Below, piece by piece: positions 9,417 to 17,530 of a stretch of DNA of 64,000 bases. Under the pieces are notes generated by a model that saw only the letters and a list, made by a program, of their open reading frames with translations, ran no database searches and was not told where the DNA came from. Source of the stretch: Flavobacterium sp. UBA7663 (GTDB lineage: Bacteria > Bacteroidota > Bacteroidia > Flavobacteriales > Flavobacteriaceae); assembly GCF_002483315.1 (NCBI RefSeq), contig NZ_DLHR01000015.1, positions 232,957-296,956 of the forward strand, written 5' to 3'. The position numbers and the translations under genes were made by a program. Position 1 is the first letter of the stretch; each line of letters opens with the position of its first letter.

Positions 9417-9430
9417 AACGATAACGTTTT
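9417..9430. repeat. 14-bp motif shared with the carA-eno spacer
   Basis: AACGATAACGTTTT occurs here, in the 125-base spacer between the synthetase-phosphatase fusion and neuB, and again exactly at 53881-53894. It contains the near-symmetric core GATAACGTTTTC centred on CG, which resembles operator half-sites of LacI-type regulators and can also form a small AACG/CGTT hairpin. No promoter-like TAnnTTTG was seen in this spacer. Function unknown. Confidence 0.3.
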
Positions 9431-9466
9431 CTTACGTTTTAATAATTGAGTAGGGCTAAAAGATGA

Positions 9467-10624
9467 TTAAAATCTTTTATTATAATTCATTATCCATTCA
9501 CAAACTTCTCTAATAGCACCAGCAGCAGAATTATTTGACAAAGTAAAATCTACTTGTTGTTTTACAATTGATGTAGCATTAGCTGGAGCAAATGACCAAC
9601 CTACCGTGCAAAGATTAGCCAAATCGTTAACATCATCTCCTACATAAGCCAAATTAGCCCATGAAGTTTGTTGTTGATTTATAAAATTTTGCAGAAAGGA
9701 ATACTTATCTTTTACTCCTAAAAATGTATGTTTTATTTGAAGTTTCTGCATGCGTTTAGCAACTAAATCAGAGTTTTCTGATGTAACAACTACAACCTCA
9801 ACTCTATTTTGTCTTAAGATTTCTAATCCCATACCGTCACGCATATCAAACTTTTTCATCAACTCGCCTTCTGCACCGTAATAGACGCATCCATCTGTAA
9901 AAACGCCATCAACATCTAATACTAAATAATTAATTCGCTCTTGCTTTTTGAAAGATTTTTGACGTTCCGCTAGTAAATTTTCGATAATAGTCCAATCGGA
10001 AAGGCTATCGATTTCCATTAAAGTTTCCTCAGGCATTTCAACCAAACCTATAGTTTCACTTACTCTATTTTTACTTTTAATAAAAGCGTCTTTTGTTGTA
10101 GCATAAACAGCTCCATTTTCCATCAACAAACCAGCAAAATCTTGCCTTCTTGGTCGGTTAAAAATATCGTAATTTTGAGGTGTTCCATCTGCATTCCAAG
10201 TAAAACGATGTGTTTTTACGACACTTAATGCTGATGTTTTTCCCTCAACGCTTATTTGAAATAAAGCATTATTAATATCTTGTGACGTAGTTAAAGGCGA
10301 CGTAGCTTGTAACAAACATAAAACATCAAAATCGTGATTGATTTTTTCAGCAAACTCTAGCATAGCATTTTCTGTAGATGCTGTATCATTTGCATTTTCA
10401 TCATTACGGCGCAAACCCTTAACTTTGCTTGCCCAATGATATTCTTTACTTAAAAAGTTTAAAATTTCATCATCATCTGTAAACACATAAACTTCGTCCA
10501 AATCAGAAAAAATAGCGGCACCTAAAACCCATGAAAATAAAGGACGACCTAACATTTTCTTTTTATTTTTTCCTGGAATTCCTTTAGAACCTTTACGTAA
10601 TGGAATTATGGCTACTTTTTTCAT
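9467..10624 (-). CDS. CMP-nonulosonate (sialate) cytidylyltransferase fused to HAD phosphatase
   Basis: 385 residues in two domains. Residues 1-228 are a CMP-sialate synthetase: IIPLRKGSKGIPGKN binds CTP, followed by LCLLQATSPLTTSQDI, LLMENGAVYATTKD and MEIDSLSDW. Residues 232-385 are a KdsC-like HAD phosphatase: motif I DVDGVFTDG (nucleophile Asp237, acid Asp239), motif II VVVTSENS, a Lys in GVKDKYSF and motif IV GDDVNDL. Vertebrate CMAS has the same order. Known HAD relatives remove the 9-phosphate from KDN or Neu5Ac. Together with the adjacent neuB the protein could finish both dephosphorylation and CMP activation. No sugar 2-epimerase or kinase gene is nearby, so the precursor must come from elsewhere. 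Confidence 0.9.
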   Translation of the reverse strand: MKKVAIIPLRKGSKGIPGKNKKKMLGRPLFSWVLGAAIFSDLDEVYVFTDDDEILNFLSKEYHWASKVKGLRRNDENANDTASTENAMLEFAEKINHDFDVLCLLQATSPLTTSQDINNALFQISVEGKTSALSVVKTHRFTWNADGTPQNYDIFNRPRRQDFAGLLMENGAVYATTKDAFIKSKNRVSETIGLVEMPEETLMEIDSLSDWTIIENLLAERQKSFKKQERINYLVLDVDGVFTDGCVYYGAEGELMKKFDMRDGMGLEILRQNRVEVVVVTSENSDLVAKRMQKLQIKHTFLGVKDKYSFLQNFINQQQTSWANLAYVGDDVNDLANLCTVGWSFAPANATSIVKQQVDFTLSNNSAAGAIREVCEWIMNYNKRF

Positions 10625-10625
10625 T

Positions 10626-11759
10626 TTAATTTAATTTTTTATAGATAGAAATCACTTCATTTTTAACTTTTATGTAGTGTAACTTTGGAACAATTTCTAT
10701 TTGATTTAAACTTTCAGCTTTTTCAAAATTACAATTATTGATAGCGTGATTTACAATTTCTTTTATTTTTTGTACGTCTTCACAATCTTCAATCAACAAA
10801 CCATTCGCTCCGTTTTGAATTAACTCAGCAGTAGCACCACCAGGATTGGATTGAATTGGAAATGCTCCCATAAAAATAGCTTCAAGCATCGTATTAGGCA
10901 TGCCATCTGAATTACTATTTCCTATGTAGATTAAGGATTTACCCATTAATTTTAGTACTTCTTCGTGAGGAATTTTTCCTAAAATTTGAAAATTCTTCCA
11001 CTTTTTTAACTCCGAATTAGTTACATATTCAAAAGTTTGAGGATCAGATCCAAAAACTACAATTTCAAAATTAAGTAATTGTTCTTTTAAAGTTGCAATC
11101 GCTTTTAAAACCGGAATCGCTCTTCCTGAACGACCTTGAAAACCTTTTATTAAAATGTTTTTTCGTTGTGAAATGGGTAATTTATATTTTTCCATTTCGT
11201 TCAACTCGAAACCGCCGCCACCGGGAAATACACCTAAAAATTCACCTGTAAATCCGTACTGTTTGGCTATTTCATAATCGCGCTGGCAATCGGTAAACAA
11301 ATAATTAATTCGTGGTAGAACACGTTTAATATCTTTTAAATAAGTGGGTTCATTTTGAAAGTAAAACAAATCGCTTCCCCAAGATGAATAAATCCATTTT
11401 TGAGTTGGATTTTTCTCCATAACTTCAATTATTGGAGAACAAGACAAATACAAAGCAAAGCTGTGCACAACATCGGGTTGAATTTCATTCAAATAGTTTT
11501 CAAAAGTTTTCGCCGTGTCTTTTTCGTTAAATTGCTGAATGAATTTATATAATTTCGGAAACTTATTTTTAACCAATAGGCGTCCTGGATAATCCCATTT
11601 TAATTTCCAATCTAATTTTTGTTTTATCCATGAAATTTTAGAAACGGGCTGGCTCATTCCTGTAATATCAAACCAATACACTTCATGTCCGGCATCTTGT
11701 AATTGATTGGCCCAACGAAAGAAATGCAAAGTAGGTATGGAAACCATTAAAATTTTCAT
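10626..11759 (-). CDS. Glycosyltransferase family 4
   Basis: 377 residues with GT-B architecture. The N-terminal acceptor half opens MKILMVSIPTLHFFRWANQLQDAGHEVYW. The C-terminal donor half holds NILIKGFQGRSGRAIPVL, QILGKIPHEEVLKLMGKSLIYIGNSNSDGMPNTMLEA and GAFPIQSNPGGATAELI, matching the GT4 E-x7-E region. It adds an undefined sugar to the growing chain at the inner membrane. The start overlaps the stop of the upstream GT2 gene (ATGA) and the stop lies one base before the synthetase-phosphatase gene, so these form one translationally linked block. Confidence 0.85.
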   Translation of the reverse strand: MKILMVSIPTLHFFRWANQLQDAGHEVYWFDITGMSQPVSKISWIKQKLDWKLKWDYPGRLLVKNKFPKLYKFIQQFNEKDTAKTFENYLNEIQPDVVHSFALYLSCSPIIEVMEKNPTQKWIYSSWGSDLFYFQNEPTYLKDIKRVLPRINYLFTDCQRDYEIAKQYGFTGEFLGVFPGGGGFELNEMEKYKLPISQRKNILIKGFQGRSGRAIPVLKAIATLKEQLLNFEIVVFGSDPQTFEYVTNSELKKWKNFQILGKIPHEEVLKLMGKSLIYIGNSNSDGMPNTMLEAIFMGAFPIQSNPGGATAELIQNGANGLLIEDCEDVQKIKEIVNHAINNCNFEKAESLNQIEIVPKLHYIKVKNEVISIYKKLN

Positions 11760-12829
11760 GCTACAAAATTTAGAACTAAAACAATTTTATTAGTTTGTCT
11801 ATCAAACGAATAACGATAAGGACAATTGCGATAATTTTTTATAATTTCTTCTAAAACTAGATTGTTTACATATTCCATTTTATAAAAAGGCAGTGCTTTT
11901 TTCCCTAGAATTCTTTTGATGCGATTTTTATTTTTCTCTGCACTAGAAAGGTCATGAATTTCTATTAGAATTACTTCATTTTTAAAATTTTTCAATTGGG
12001 CTAATAAAGCATTTACTTGAAGTGAGGAAGAGGAAACAATTATTTTCTTTTCTGGAAATTGCAACTTTTGATAATCGGCATCATGGGTTAATTGTCCCCA
12101 ATTTTGATACTGATTAACTACCGTACGCTTATTTTTTTGTGTTTGAATCATGTAAGCATGATTGATTCGCTCTAATTGTGAATGATAAGGATGTGTACTC
12201 TTTTTACTGCGATACGCTTTTGGATGCCATTGATGTTTAACCAGAATTTGTTCTTCATAAAATGCAACTTGTAATCCTAAATTTTGCATTCGAATATGCG
12301 CATCGGTATCTTCTGCGCCCCAACCTTGATAAAACTCATCAAAACCATTGACGCTTTTTAAAACTTCGGTTGGAAACATGGTATTTCCTGTTACATCTTT
12401 ACCTCCTTTAAAATCGACTTTAAAATCTTCAAAACTTTGTTTTTTAACCGATTCTGTTTCATTTAAAAATCCGTATTGAAAATAATGTACGACATTAGGA
12501 TTTGCTACACTTTTTAAAGTTTCAATATATTTTGGATGAAAAATCAAATCGATATCACCTACCACAAAATAAGGTTGGGTAGCCTTTTGAAGCGCAATAT
12601 TGATAGCACGACATTTGCTCCATAACTGACCTGAAGTAGGACAAGAAATAAATTGAATTTGAGGATACAGAAGCACTAATGCGTTTAGTTCGTTCAAATA
12701 CGTTTCGTTTGAACCATAGTCAACAAGAAACCATTCAAAATCAATATCAGATTGGTTTTGAAGAGAATCTAAACAATTTTTAATGATTCGGATATCGCGA
12801 TTTCTATTGGTTAAAACTAAGGTAATCAA
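11756..12829 (-). CDS. Glycosyltransferase family 2 (galactosyltransferase-like C-terminus), TTG start
   Basis: 357 residues with a GT-A fold. ITLVLTNRNRDIRIIKNCLDSL is the nucleotide-binding start, VGDIDLIF supplies the metal-binding Asp-x-Asp, and GWGAEDTDAHIRMQNLG is the C-terminal block seen in galactosyltransferase-type GT2 enzymes. No ATG is available at the N terminus: an in-frame stop lies four codons upstream, and translation must begin at TTG (12827-12829), which overlaps the previous gene's stop as TTGA. Sugar and linkage unknown. Confidence 0.8.
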   Translation of the reverse strand: MITLVLTNRNRDIRIIKNCLDSLQNQSDIDFEWFLVDYGSNETYLNELNALVLLYPQIQFISCPTSGQLWSKCRAINIALQKATQPYFVVGDIDLIFHPKYIETLKSVANPNVVHYFQYGFLNETESVKKQSFEDFKVDFKGGKDVTGNTMFPTEVLKSVNGFDEFYQGWGAEDTDAHIRMQNLGLQVAFYEEQILVKHQWHPKAYRSKKSTHPYHSQLERINHAYMIQTQKNKRTVVNQYQNWGQLTHDADYQKLQFPEKKIIVSSSSLQVNALLAQLKNFKNEVILIEIHDLSSAEKNKNRIKRILGKKALPFYKMEYVNNLVLEEIIKNYRNCPYRYSFDRQTNKIVLVLNFVA

Positions 12830-13854
12830 GATGTGAAATTATTTATTTGTGTTGACGTTAGACCTTTGCTTTTTAAAAGCATTCTTTTTATAGGTTTAAA
12901 GTACAATATTTTTTTAAATAGATATTCTGAAAACAAATATTCTAATCGATTTTTTTCTAAAATACTAAGTTTAGAATATTCGTTTTCTTTTTTTGAAACC
13001 TCTAGAACCGAATTATATATTTCATTCATCCAAGGTTCTATTTGATTTCCTAAATGATACGCATAATTATCGTATGTTGACAAACGATAGCCTCCCATTT
13101 TTAAAACAGGTTCATCTGTATATAAATATTCGCTGTCGCCACCTAATTTAAATTTGCTGTTCTCTTTAGGCAATTCTTGAAAAACTTCTCTTTTATAAGT
13201 TGCTACAAAGTGAGGACAACCCAAAACAGCAACGGTTCCGTTTTTAGAGGTTAATGTTCCTATTGTATCTTTCCATTTTTCATCAAGCCAAGGCCAACCA
13301 ATGCTGTTAGCAAATCTGGTTAATGCGGTAATATTTTTAACTGGTTTAAAAAAGAGACGCTTTGAAAAAAGGTTTCGAATCCAAATATTAGCGGTTAAGT
13401 GGAAATGTTTTCTAAAAACGGGCACAGGCGAAACAGCTCCTGCTTTTGGAAATGCTTCAAAAACTTTCGAAACGGCTTCTTCCCAACCATTACAAAACAA
13501 AACATCGGCATCAGTAATAGTTATTAATCGTTCTTCAGCTGTTCTTAGTGCTTTTAGAATACTATTGATTTTTCCGATAGCTTCTTTTTCAATAATTAAC
13601 TCATCAATAAATCCTTGTTTTTGTAATTCGTAAAGTTTGTCGTTTACCGAATCACATGAGTTATTACTTATTACGGATATTTTTAATTGAGTTGCGCTAG
13701 TTTTAATAACCGAAAACAAACAATATTCAAATATTTGATAGGCTTCTTTGTAATAATCTTCTTCATTTGGAATATACAAAGGAATAATTACCCGATGAGA
13801 AGAAACACTCGGGTTTAATAATACATCCTTTGAAATATTTGCTCCTTTTCTCAT
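12826..13854 (-). CDS. Glycosyltransferase family 2-like protein
   Basis: 342 residues. HRVIIPLYIPNEEDYYKEAY and LKISVISNNSCDSV form the opening of a GT-A fold, and LITITDADVLFCNGWEEAV gives the Asp-x-Asp. Later GCPHFVATYKREVFQEL and LGGDSEYLYTDEPV resemble the acceptor region of GT2 enzymes. It has no membrane helices. It shares ATGA junctions with both neighbours' ends (pyruvyl transferase upstream, GT2 downstream), so it sits in a tightly coupled operon segment. Donor and acceptor are unknown. Confidence 0.75.
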   Translation of the reverse strand: MRKGANISKDVLLNPSVSSHRVIIPLYIPNEEDYYKEAYQIFEYCLFSVIKTSATQLKISVISNNSCDSVNDKLYELQKQGFIDELIIEKEAIGKINSILKALRTAEERLITITDADVLFCNGWEEAVSKVFEAFPKAGAVSPVPVFRKHFHLTANIWIRNLFSKRLFFKPVKNITALTRFANSIGWPWLDEKWKDTIGTLTSKNGTVAVLGCPHFVATYKREVFQELPKENSKFKLGGDSEYLYTDEPVLKMGGYRLSTYDNYAYHLGNQIEPWMNEIYNSVLEVSKKENEYSKLSILEKNRLEYLFSEYLFKKILYFKPIKRMLLKSKGLTSTQINNFTS

Positions 13855-14672
13855 TTTTTAAACGGACACGAAGCAAATAAAGCTTCTTGTGTTTGTATTA
13901 ACTTATCTTTTGATGGCAATAAAACAGAAGTATTTTCATTTAACAGTTTTTCAAAATCAGCAATCGAACTTTCAGAAGGATTAACGTAAAATTCTTGAGA
14001 ATACGTGATATTTAATGACTCAAAATAATCATAAAACTTTACGTTATCTCCAGCTAATTTATTAGAAAATTTAACCCATAAAGCTGGAATTTCATACGCA
14101 TGTGAAACAATTACTCCGTGTAAAGAAGAAGAAATAATTTGTTTACATTCTAATATTTCTTGAGTTGTCTTTACAACATCATTAGTCATTAAATTAATTA
14201 TTTTAACTGTTGTGTCATCTTTAAATTGAGCAACAACAGTATCGTAATCAACATAATGCGGAATAATTCCTAATGCATATTTTTTCTCTGCTACATTTGA
14301 GATGAATTTTGGTAACAAAAGAGCAGGATCTCCATATACTTCTGGAACTTGATATCCTAATTCTATTAAACGCTTTCTAGTTCTTGGCCCTCTAACAGCT
14401 ACAAATTTTGCAGCTCTAACATTTTCATTTTTTTTTATAATGCCACTTCCCCAAACAATTGAATTTTTACTGGCAGCGCAAATAACACTTCCAACGGTAA
14501 CATAATGCTTAATAAACCATTTATACCAGCGTTGCATAGGATGCGAAACTTTAACCACTTTTTTACCAGATAATTTTTCTGCTAAAAATGGAGCTAAAAT
14601 ATCTCCATAGTTATCAATCTCTCCTTGTGCTTTGAGTGCCCACCAATAAACATGAATTTTATTCATTAGCAT
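13851..14672 (-). CDS. Polysaccharide pyruvyl transferase family protein, second copy
   Basis: 273 residues. It is the obvious paralogue of the protein at 7636-8454, with NYGDILAPFLAEKLSGKKV, SIVWGSGIIKKNE, FVAVRGPRTRKRL, VYGDPALLLPKF and KQIISSSLHGVIVSHAYEIPA in the same order and spacing. It probably adds a pyruvate ketal to a different sugar or position than its sister. An ATG two codons inside (14666) is an alternative start; both overlap the end of the upstream acyltransferase gene. The stop overlaps the following GT2 start as ATGA. Confidence 0.8.
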   Translation of the reverse strand: MLMNKIHVYWWALKAQGEIDNYGDILAPFLAEKLSGKKVVKVSHPMQRWYKWFIKHYVTVGSVICAASKNSIVWGSGIIKKNENVRAAKFVAVRGPRTRKRLIELGYQVPEVYGDPALLLPKFISNVAEKKYALGIIPHYVDYDTVVAQFKDDTTVKIINLMTNDVVKTTQEILECKQIISSSLHGVIVSHAYEIPALWVKFSNKLAGDNVKFYDYFESLNITYSQEFYVNPSESSIADFEKLLNENTSVLLPSKDKLIQTQEALFASCPFKK

Positions 14673-15246
14673 TATAATTTTTAAAGAAGAAATCTTTATT
14701 TGCCTTTATTTTTTCGTCATCCCAGTTCCACCATTCTGAAGCTAGAAGTATTTTTTTTGAAGTTTCAGGAAATCTGTCTTTTATAAACTTTGCTGGAACT
14801 CCCCCAATAATAGTGTAAGGCTCAACATCTTTAGTAACTACGCTTCCCGTTCCAATTATAGCGCCATGACCAATTTTAACATTTGGTAAAACACTTACAT
14901 TGTCACCAATCCAAACGTCACTTCCTATTTCTATTGAAAATTGGTTTGTTTGAAGATTAACGTTTTTTGGTTTTTCTTGAAAATATTTTTTGTAAAAACC
15001 ATATTGCATGACTGCAAAATTATAATCGTGATTAGATGTAATAAATTTTATATCCCTACCTAATGCGCAAAATGAACCAATCTTAATTTTATCAGAACCT
15101 CTTATTTCAAAATTTCCATTGTGAAAAGTGTCTTTACCAACTTCAATATTTTTAGTTGGCTGAATTGGTACTGGAAGTTTTTCGTATTCCAATACATTTT
15201 TCAACTTTTTTGATAACCAATATTTTATTTTTGATTTAATTCCCAT
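14659..15246 (-). CDS. Left-handed beta-helix (hexapeptide) acyltransferase
   Basis: 195 residues. Hexapeptide repeats run from about residue 34 to 155 (EVGKDTFHNGNFEIRG, IGSDVWIGDNVSVLPNVKIG, GAIIGTGSVVTKDVEPYTIIGGVPAKFI). The SNHD segment supplies the His expected for xenobiotic/CatB-type acetyltransferases, and a C-terminal helix with WWNWDDEKI follows, as in that subfamily. It likely acetylates a sugar hydroxyl of the exported glycan, using acetyl-CoA in the cytoplasm. The gene overlaps the end of the Wzt-like ATPase by 22 bases, suggesting its activity belongs to the exported polymer. Confidence 0.85.
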   Translation of the reverse strand: MGIKSKIKYWLSKKLKNVLEYEKLPVPIQPTKNIEVGKDTFHNGNFEIRGSDKIKIGSFCALGRDIKFITSNHDYNFAVMQYGFYKKYFQEKPKNVNLQTNQFSIEIGSDVWIGDNVSVLPNVKIGHGAIIGTGSVVTKDVEPYTIIGGVPAKFIKDRFPETSKKILLASEWWNWDDEKIKANKDFFFKNYNANE

Positions 15247-16517
15247 TTCGCATCAGAATAAACATATAAATTCCCTTTTGGAATTCTTCCTGTTCCATAA
15301 ACATCATTAGGTACTACTGTAAAACCTAAACACTCTTCTTTTATATCAATAGTAGTATTATTTTCTGCCAAAGCAATTGTAACTACGTAATCACCTGGCA
15401 TTAATTTTAAATCTGAAGCAGTTGCTTTAAAAACAAAATCTCCATTTGAATCAAAAATAAAATCTGTTATTTCGTGTGAGCGTATTGCCGCAATTCTTGT
15501 ACCACTGGCTGTTGAAATAATAATACTGGCTTTTAAATTATTATACGCTTGATTTGTCAACACAAAAATGGAAAACTCTAAAATATTCCCCATTAAAACA
15601 CCACTTGAATTTGAACGTTCTCCTTTTGAATTCAATGAACTAACTTCAAATTTGGAAATTTGAATAGGAGTTTCTTTTTCATCAAACTCAATATAATTAT
15701 TACTATTAAACGAAAAAATACTACTTTTTAAGTATAAATCGATAGTTTCATCAATATCCCCAAAGAAAATAGTTTTTCCATTTTCAATCAACATTCCTCT
15801 TGTACATAAACTTCTAACTGCCGCCATGTTGTGACTCACAAATAACACAGTTCTGCCCTCGCTTTTAGAAATGTCTTGCATTTTACCAATGGCTTTCTTT
15901 TGAAATTCGGCATCACCAACAGCTAATACTTCGTCAACAACTAAAATTTCAGGCTCTAAAAATGCAGCTACTGCAAAAGCCAAACGAACGGTCATTCCGC
16001 TACTGTAGCGCTTTGTTGGCGTATCAATATAACGTTCGCAACCACTAAAAGCGATAATTTCATCTAACTTAGAGGTGATTTCTTTTTTAGTCATTCCTAA
16101 AATAGCCCCATTTAAATAGATGTTTTCTCTACCTGTTAATTCAGGATTAAAACCAGTACCTACTTCTAACAAAGAAGCAATTCTTCCTCTTGATTTAATT
16201 ACTCCTGTTGTAGGAGCGGTAACTTTTGACAATATCTTTAACAAGGTTGATTTTCCAGCACCATTTTTTCCAATAATACCTAAAACCTCTCCTCTATTTA
16301 CTTCAAAATTAATATCTTGTAATGCCCAAACATAGTCGCTGTTTCCCTTTGAGCTTCTATCGTTAGTTTCTCCCACTTTCAAATAAGGATCATCTTTTCC
16401 ACGAATAGTATGCCACCATCGATTCAAATCATGACTCAATGTCCCAGTACCCACAGTTCCTAAACGGTATTGTTTAGAAATATTTTCGGCTTTTAATATG
16501 ATGTCTTTTTTACTCAT
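15225..16517 (-). CDS. wzt: ABC-2 polysaccharide exporter ATP-binding protein (Wzt-like)
   Basis: 430 residues from the ATG at 16517; a seven-codon extension would need a TTG start. The nucleotide-binding domain has Walker A GKNGAGKST, signature YSSGMTVRLAFAVAA, Walker B EILVVDEVLAVGD and the H-loop FVSHNMAAVRSLC. Residues from about 265 to the end form a beta-rich extension (SGVLMGNILEFSIFVLTNQ, GDYVVTIALAENNTT) like the carbohydrate-recognition domain of Wzt, which binds the finished chain's terminal group. It works with the permease gene just upstream (stop at 16525) to pass a completed polysaccharide across the inner membrane. Confidence 0.92.
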   Translation of the reverse strand: MSKKDIILKAENISKQYRLGTVGTGTLSHDLNRWWHTIRGKDDPYLKVGETNDRSSKGNSDYVWALQDINFEVNRGEVLGIIGKNGAGKSTLLKILSKVTAPTTGVIKSRGRIASLLEVGTGFNPELTGRENIYLNGAILGMTKKEITSKLDEIIAFSGCERYIDTPTKRYSSGMTVRLAFAVAAFLEPEILVVDEVLAVGDAEFQKKAIGKMQDISKSEGRTVLFVSHNMAAVRSLCTRGMLIENGKTIFFGDIDETIDLYLKSSIFSFNSNNYIEFDEKETPIQISKFEVSSLNSKGERSNSSGVLMGNILEFSIFVLTNQAYNNLKASIIISTASGTRIAAIRSHEITDFIFDSNGDFVFKATASDLKLMPGDYVVTIALAENNTTIDIKEECLGFTVVPNDVYGTGRIPKGNLYVYSDAKWELNQK

Positions 16518-16524
16518 TCTCTTA

Positions 16525-17394
16525 CTAAACTGTATCAATAAAACTCTTTTCCGTTTTATTAAAAATCAATAACCCTACAAAAAACACAACGATTGTTACA
16601 ACTGCTGTATAAAGCAAACCTGAAACAGAAATACTTCCTTCATGTAACAACATATAACGTGCGGTTTCAATAACATAAGCTAAAGGATTATATTCAATTA
16701 ACCAACCGAAATCGGGCAATTTTTCTTTTAACAAAGCCATTGGGTACATTACTGCAGAAACATACATTAACAACTGTACTCCAAACCCTACCAAGAAACT
16801 TAAATCGCGATATTTAGTAACCAATGAAGATATAATCATTCCTAATCCTAAACCTAGTATTCCCATAATGGCAACTAATATTGGAAAAAAAAGTGTTGAT
16901 GTGGTAAGTTGCATTTTCATTCCTTGTGTTAGATAAAACACATAGAAAGCAACAAAAATTAGAAACTGAATACCAAATTTTACCAAATTAGAAATTACAA
17001 TAGATAAAGGAACTATTAGTCTTGGAAAATAAACTTTACCAAATATGGAGGCATTTTTTTTAAAAGTATCTGATGTATCATTCAAGCAAGAAGTAAAATA
17101 ACTCCAAACCATTACACCTCCTAAATTAAATAAGAAAGCAGGTGTATCTCCTGTTTTAATACCAGCCACATTATTAAAAATAATTGTAAAAATAACAGAG
17201 GTAAATAAAGGCTGAATTAAATACCACAATGGTCCTAAAATAGTTTGCTTGTAAACTGTTACCACATCGCGTTTTACAAACAACATAAGCAAATCTCGAT
17301 AACGCCAAACTTCTTTAAGATTTAACGAGAAAAACTTGTCTTTTGGAGCTATCTCAAACAACCATTCTTCTTCTGAAAATTCAGTTTTATTCAT
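16525..17394 (-). CDS. wzm: ABC-2 polysaccharide exporter permease (Wzm-like)
   Basis: 289 residues with about six membrane helices (first near residues 60-80) after a cytoplasmic start containing LKEVWRYRDLLMLFVKRDVVTVYKQTILGPLWYLIQPLF, the conserved coupling region of ABC-2 O-antigen and teichoic acid exporters (given here as positions 25-63). It forms the channel for Wzt. A promoter matching TTG-N19-TAATTTTG lies directly upstream (17424-17453). The gene therefore probably heads the minus-strand transcript that runs through wzt, the pyruvyl transferases and the nonulosonic-acid genes. Confidence 0.92.
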   Translation of the reverse strand: MNKTEFSEEEWLFEIAPKDKFFSLNLKEVWRYRDLLMLFVKRDVVTVYKQTILGPLWYLIQPLFTSVIFTIIFNNVAGIKTGDTPAFLFNLGGVMVWSYFTSCLNDTSDTFKKNASIFGKVYFPRLIVPLSIVISNLVKFGIQFLIFVAFYVFYLTQGMKMQLTTSTLFFPILVAIMGILGLGLGMIISSLVTKYRDLSFLVGFGVQLLMYVSAVMYPMALLKEKLPDFGWLIEYNPLAYVIETARYMLLHEGSISVSGLLYTAVVTIVVFFVGLLIFNKTEKSFIDTV

Positions 17395-17423
17395 GAATTA
17401 GGGTACTTTCTTTATTAACGTTT

Positions 17424-17453
17424 CAAAATTAAACTATTTTGGTTACGATACAA
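17424..17453 (-). promoter_or_regulatory. Bacteroidota-type promoter for the wzm-wzt segment
   Basis: On the minus strand TTG (17453-17451), a 19-base spacer and TAATTTTG (17431-17424) match the Bacteroidota housekeeping-sigma consensus in sequence and spacing. The expected transcription start is about 25 bases before the wzm ATG. Confidence 0.6.
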
Positions 17454-17506
17454 ACTTATTGAATGGATAATAGCCAATTGATAATCAAATATTAATACAA
17501 ATAGTT

Positions 17507-17514
17507 TAATTTTG
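17507..17514 (+). promoter_or_regulatory. Candidate -7 box for the phosphatase gene
   Basis: TAATTTTG fits TAnnTTTG and ends 16 bases before the ATG at 17531. The nearest upstream TTG (17478-17480) is 26 bases away, longer than the usual spacing, so only the -7 element is supported. It is divergent from the wzm promoter in the same 136-base spacer. Confidence 0.4.
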
Positions 17515-17530
17515 TAGCAAATTCCAAATC

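Noticed and set aside
13301..13633. 110-codon plus-strand frame inside a GT2 gene
   Set aside because: Shadow frame; the minus-strand GT2 has clear motifs and operon junctions.
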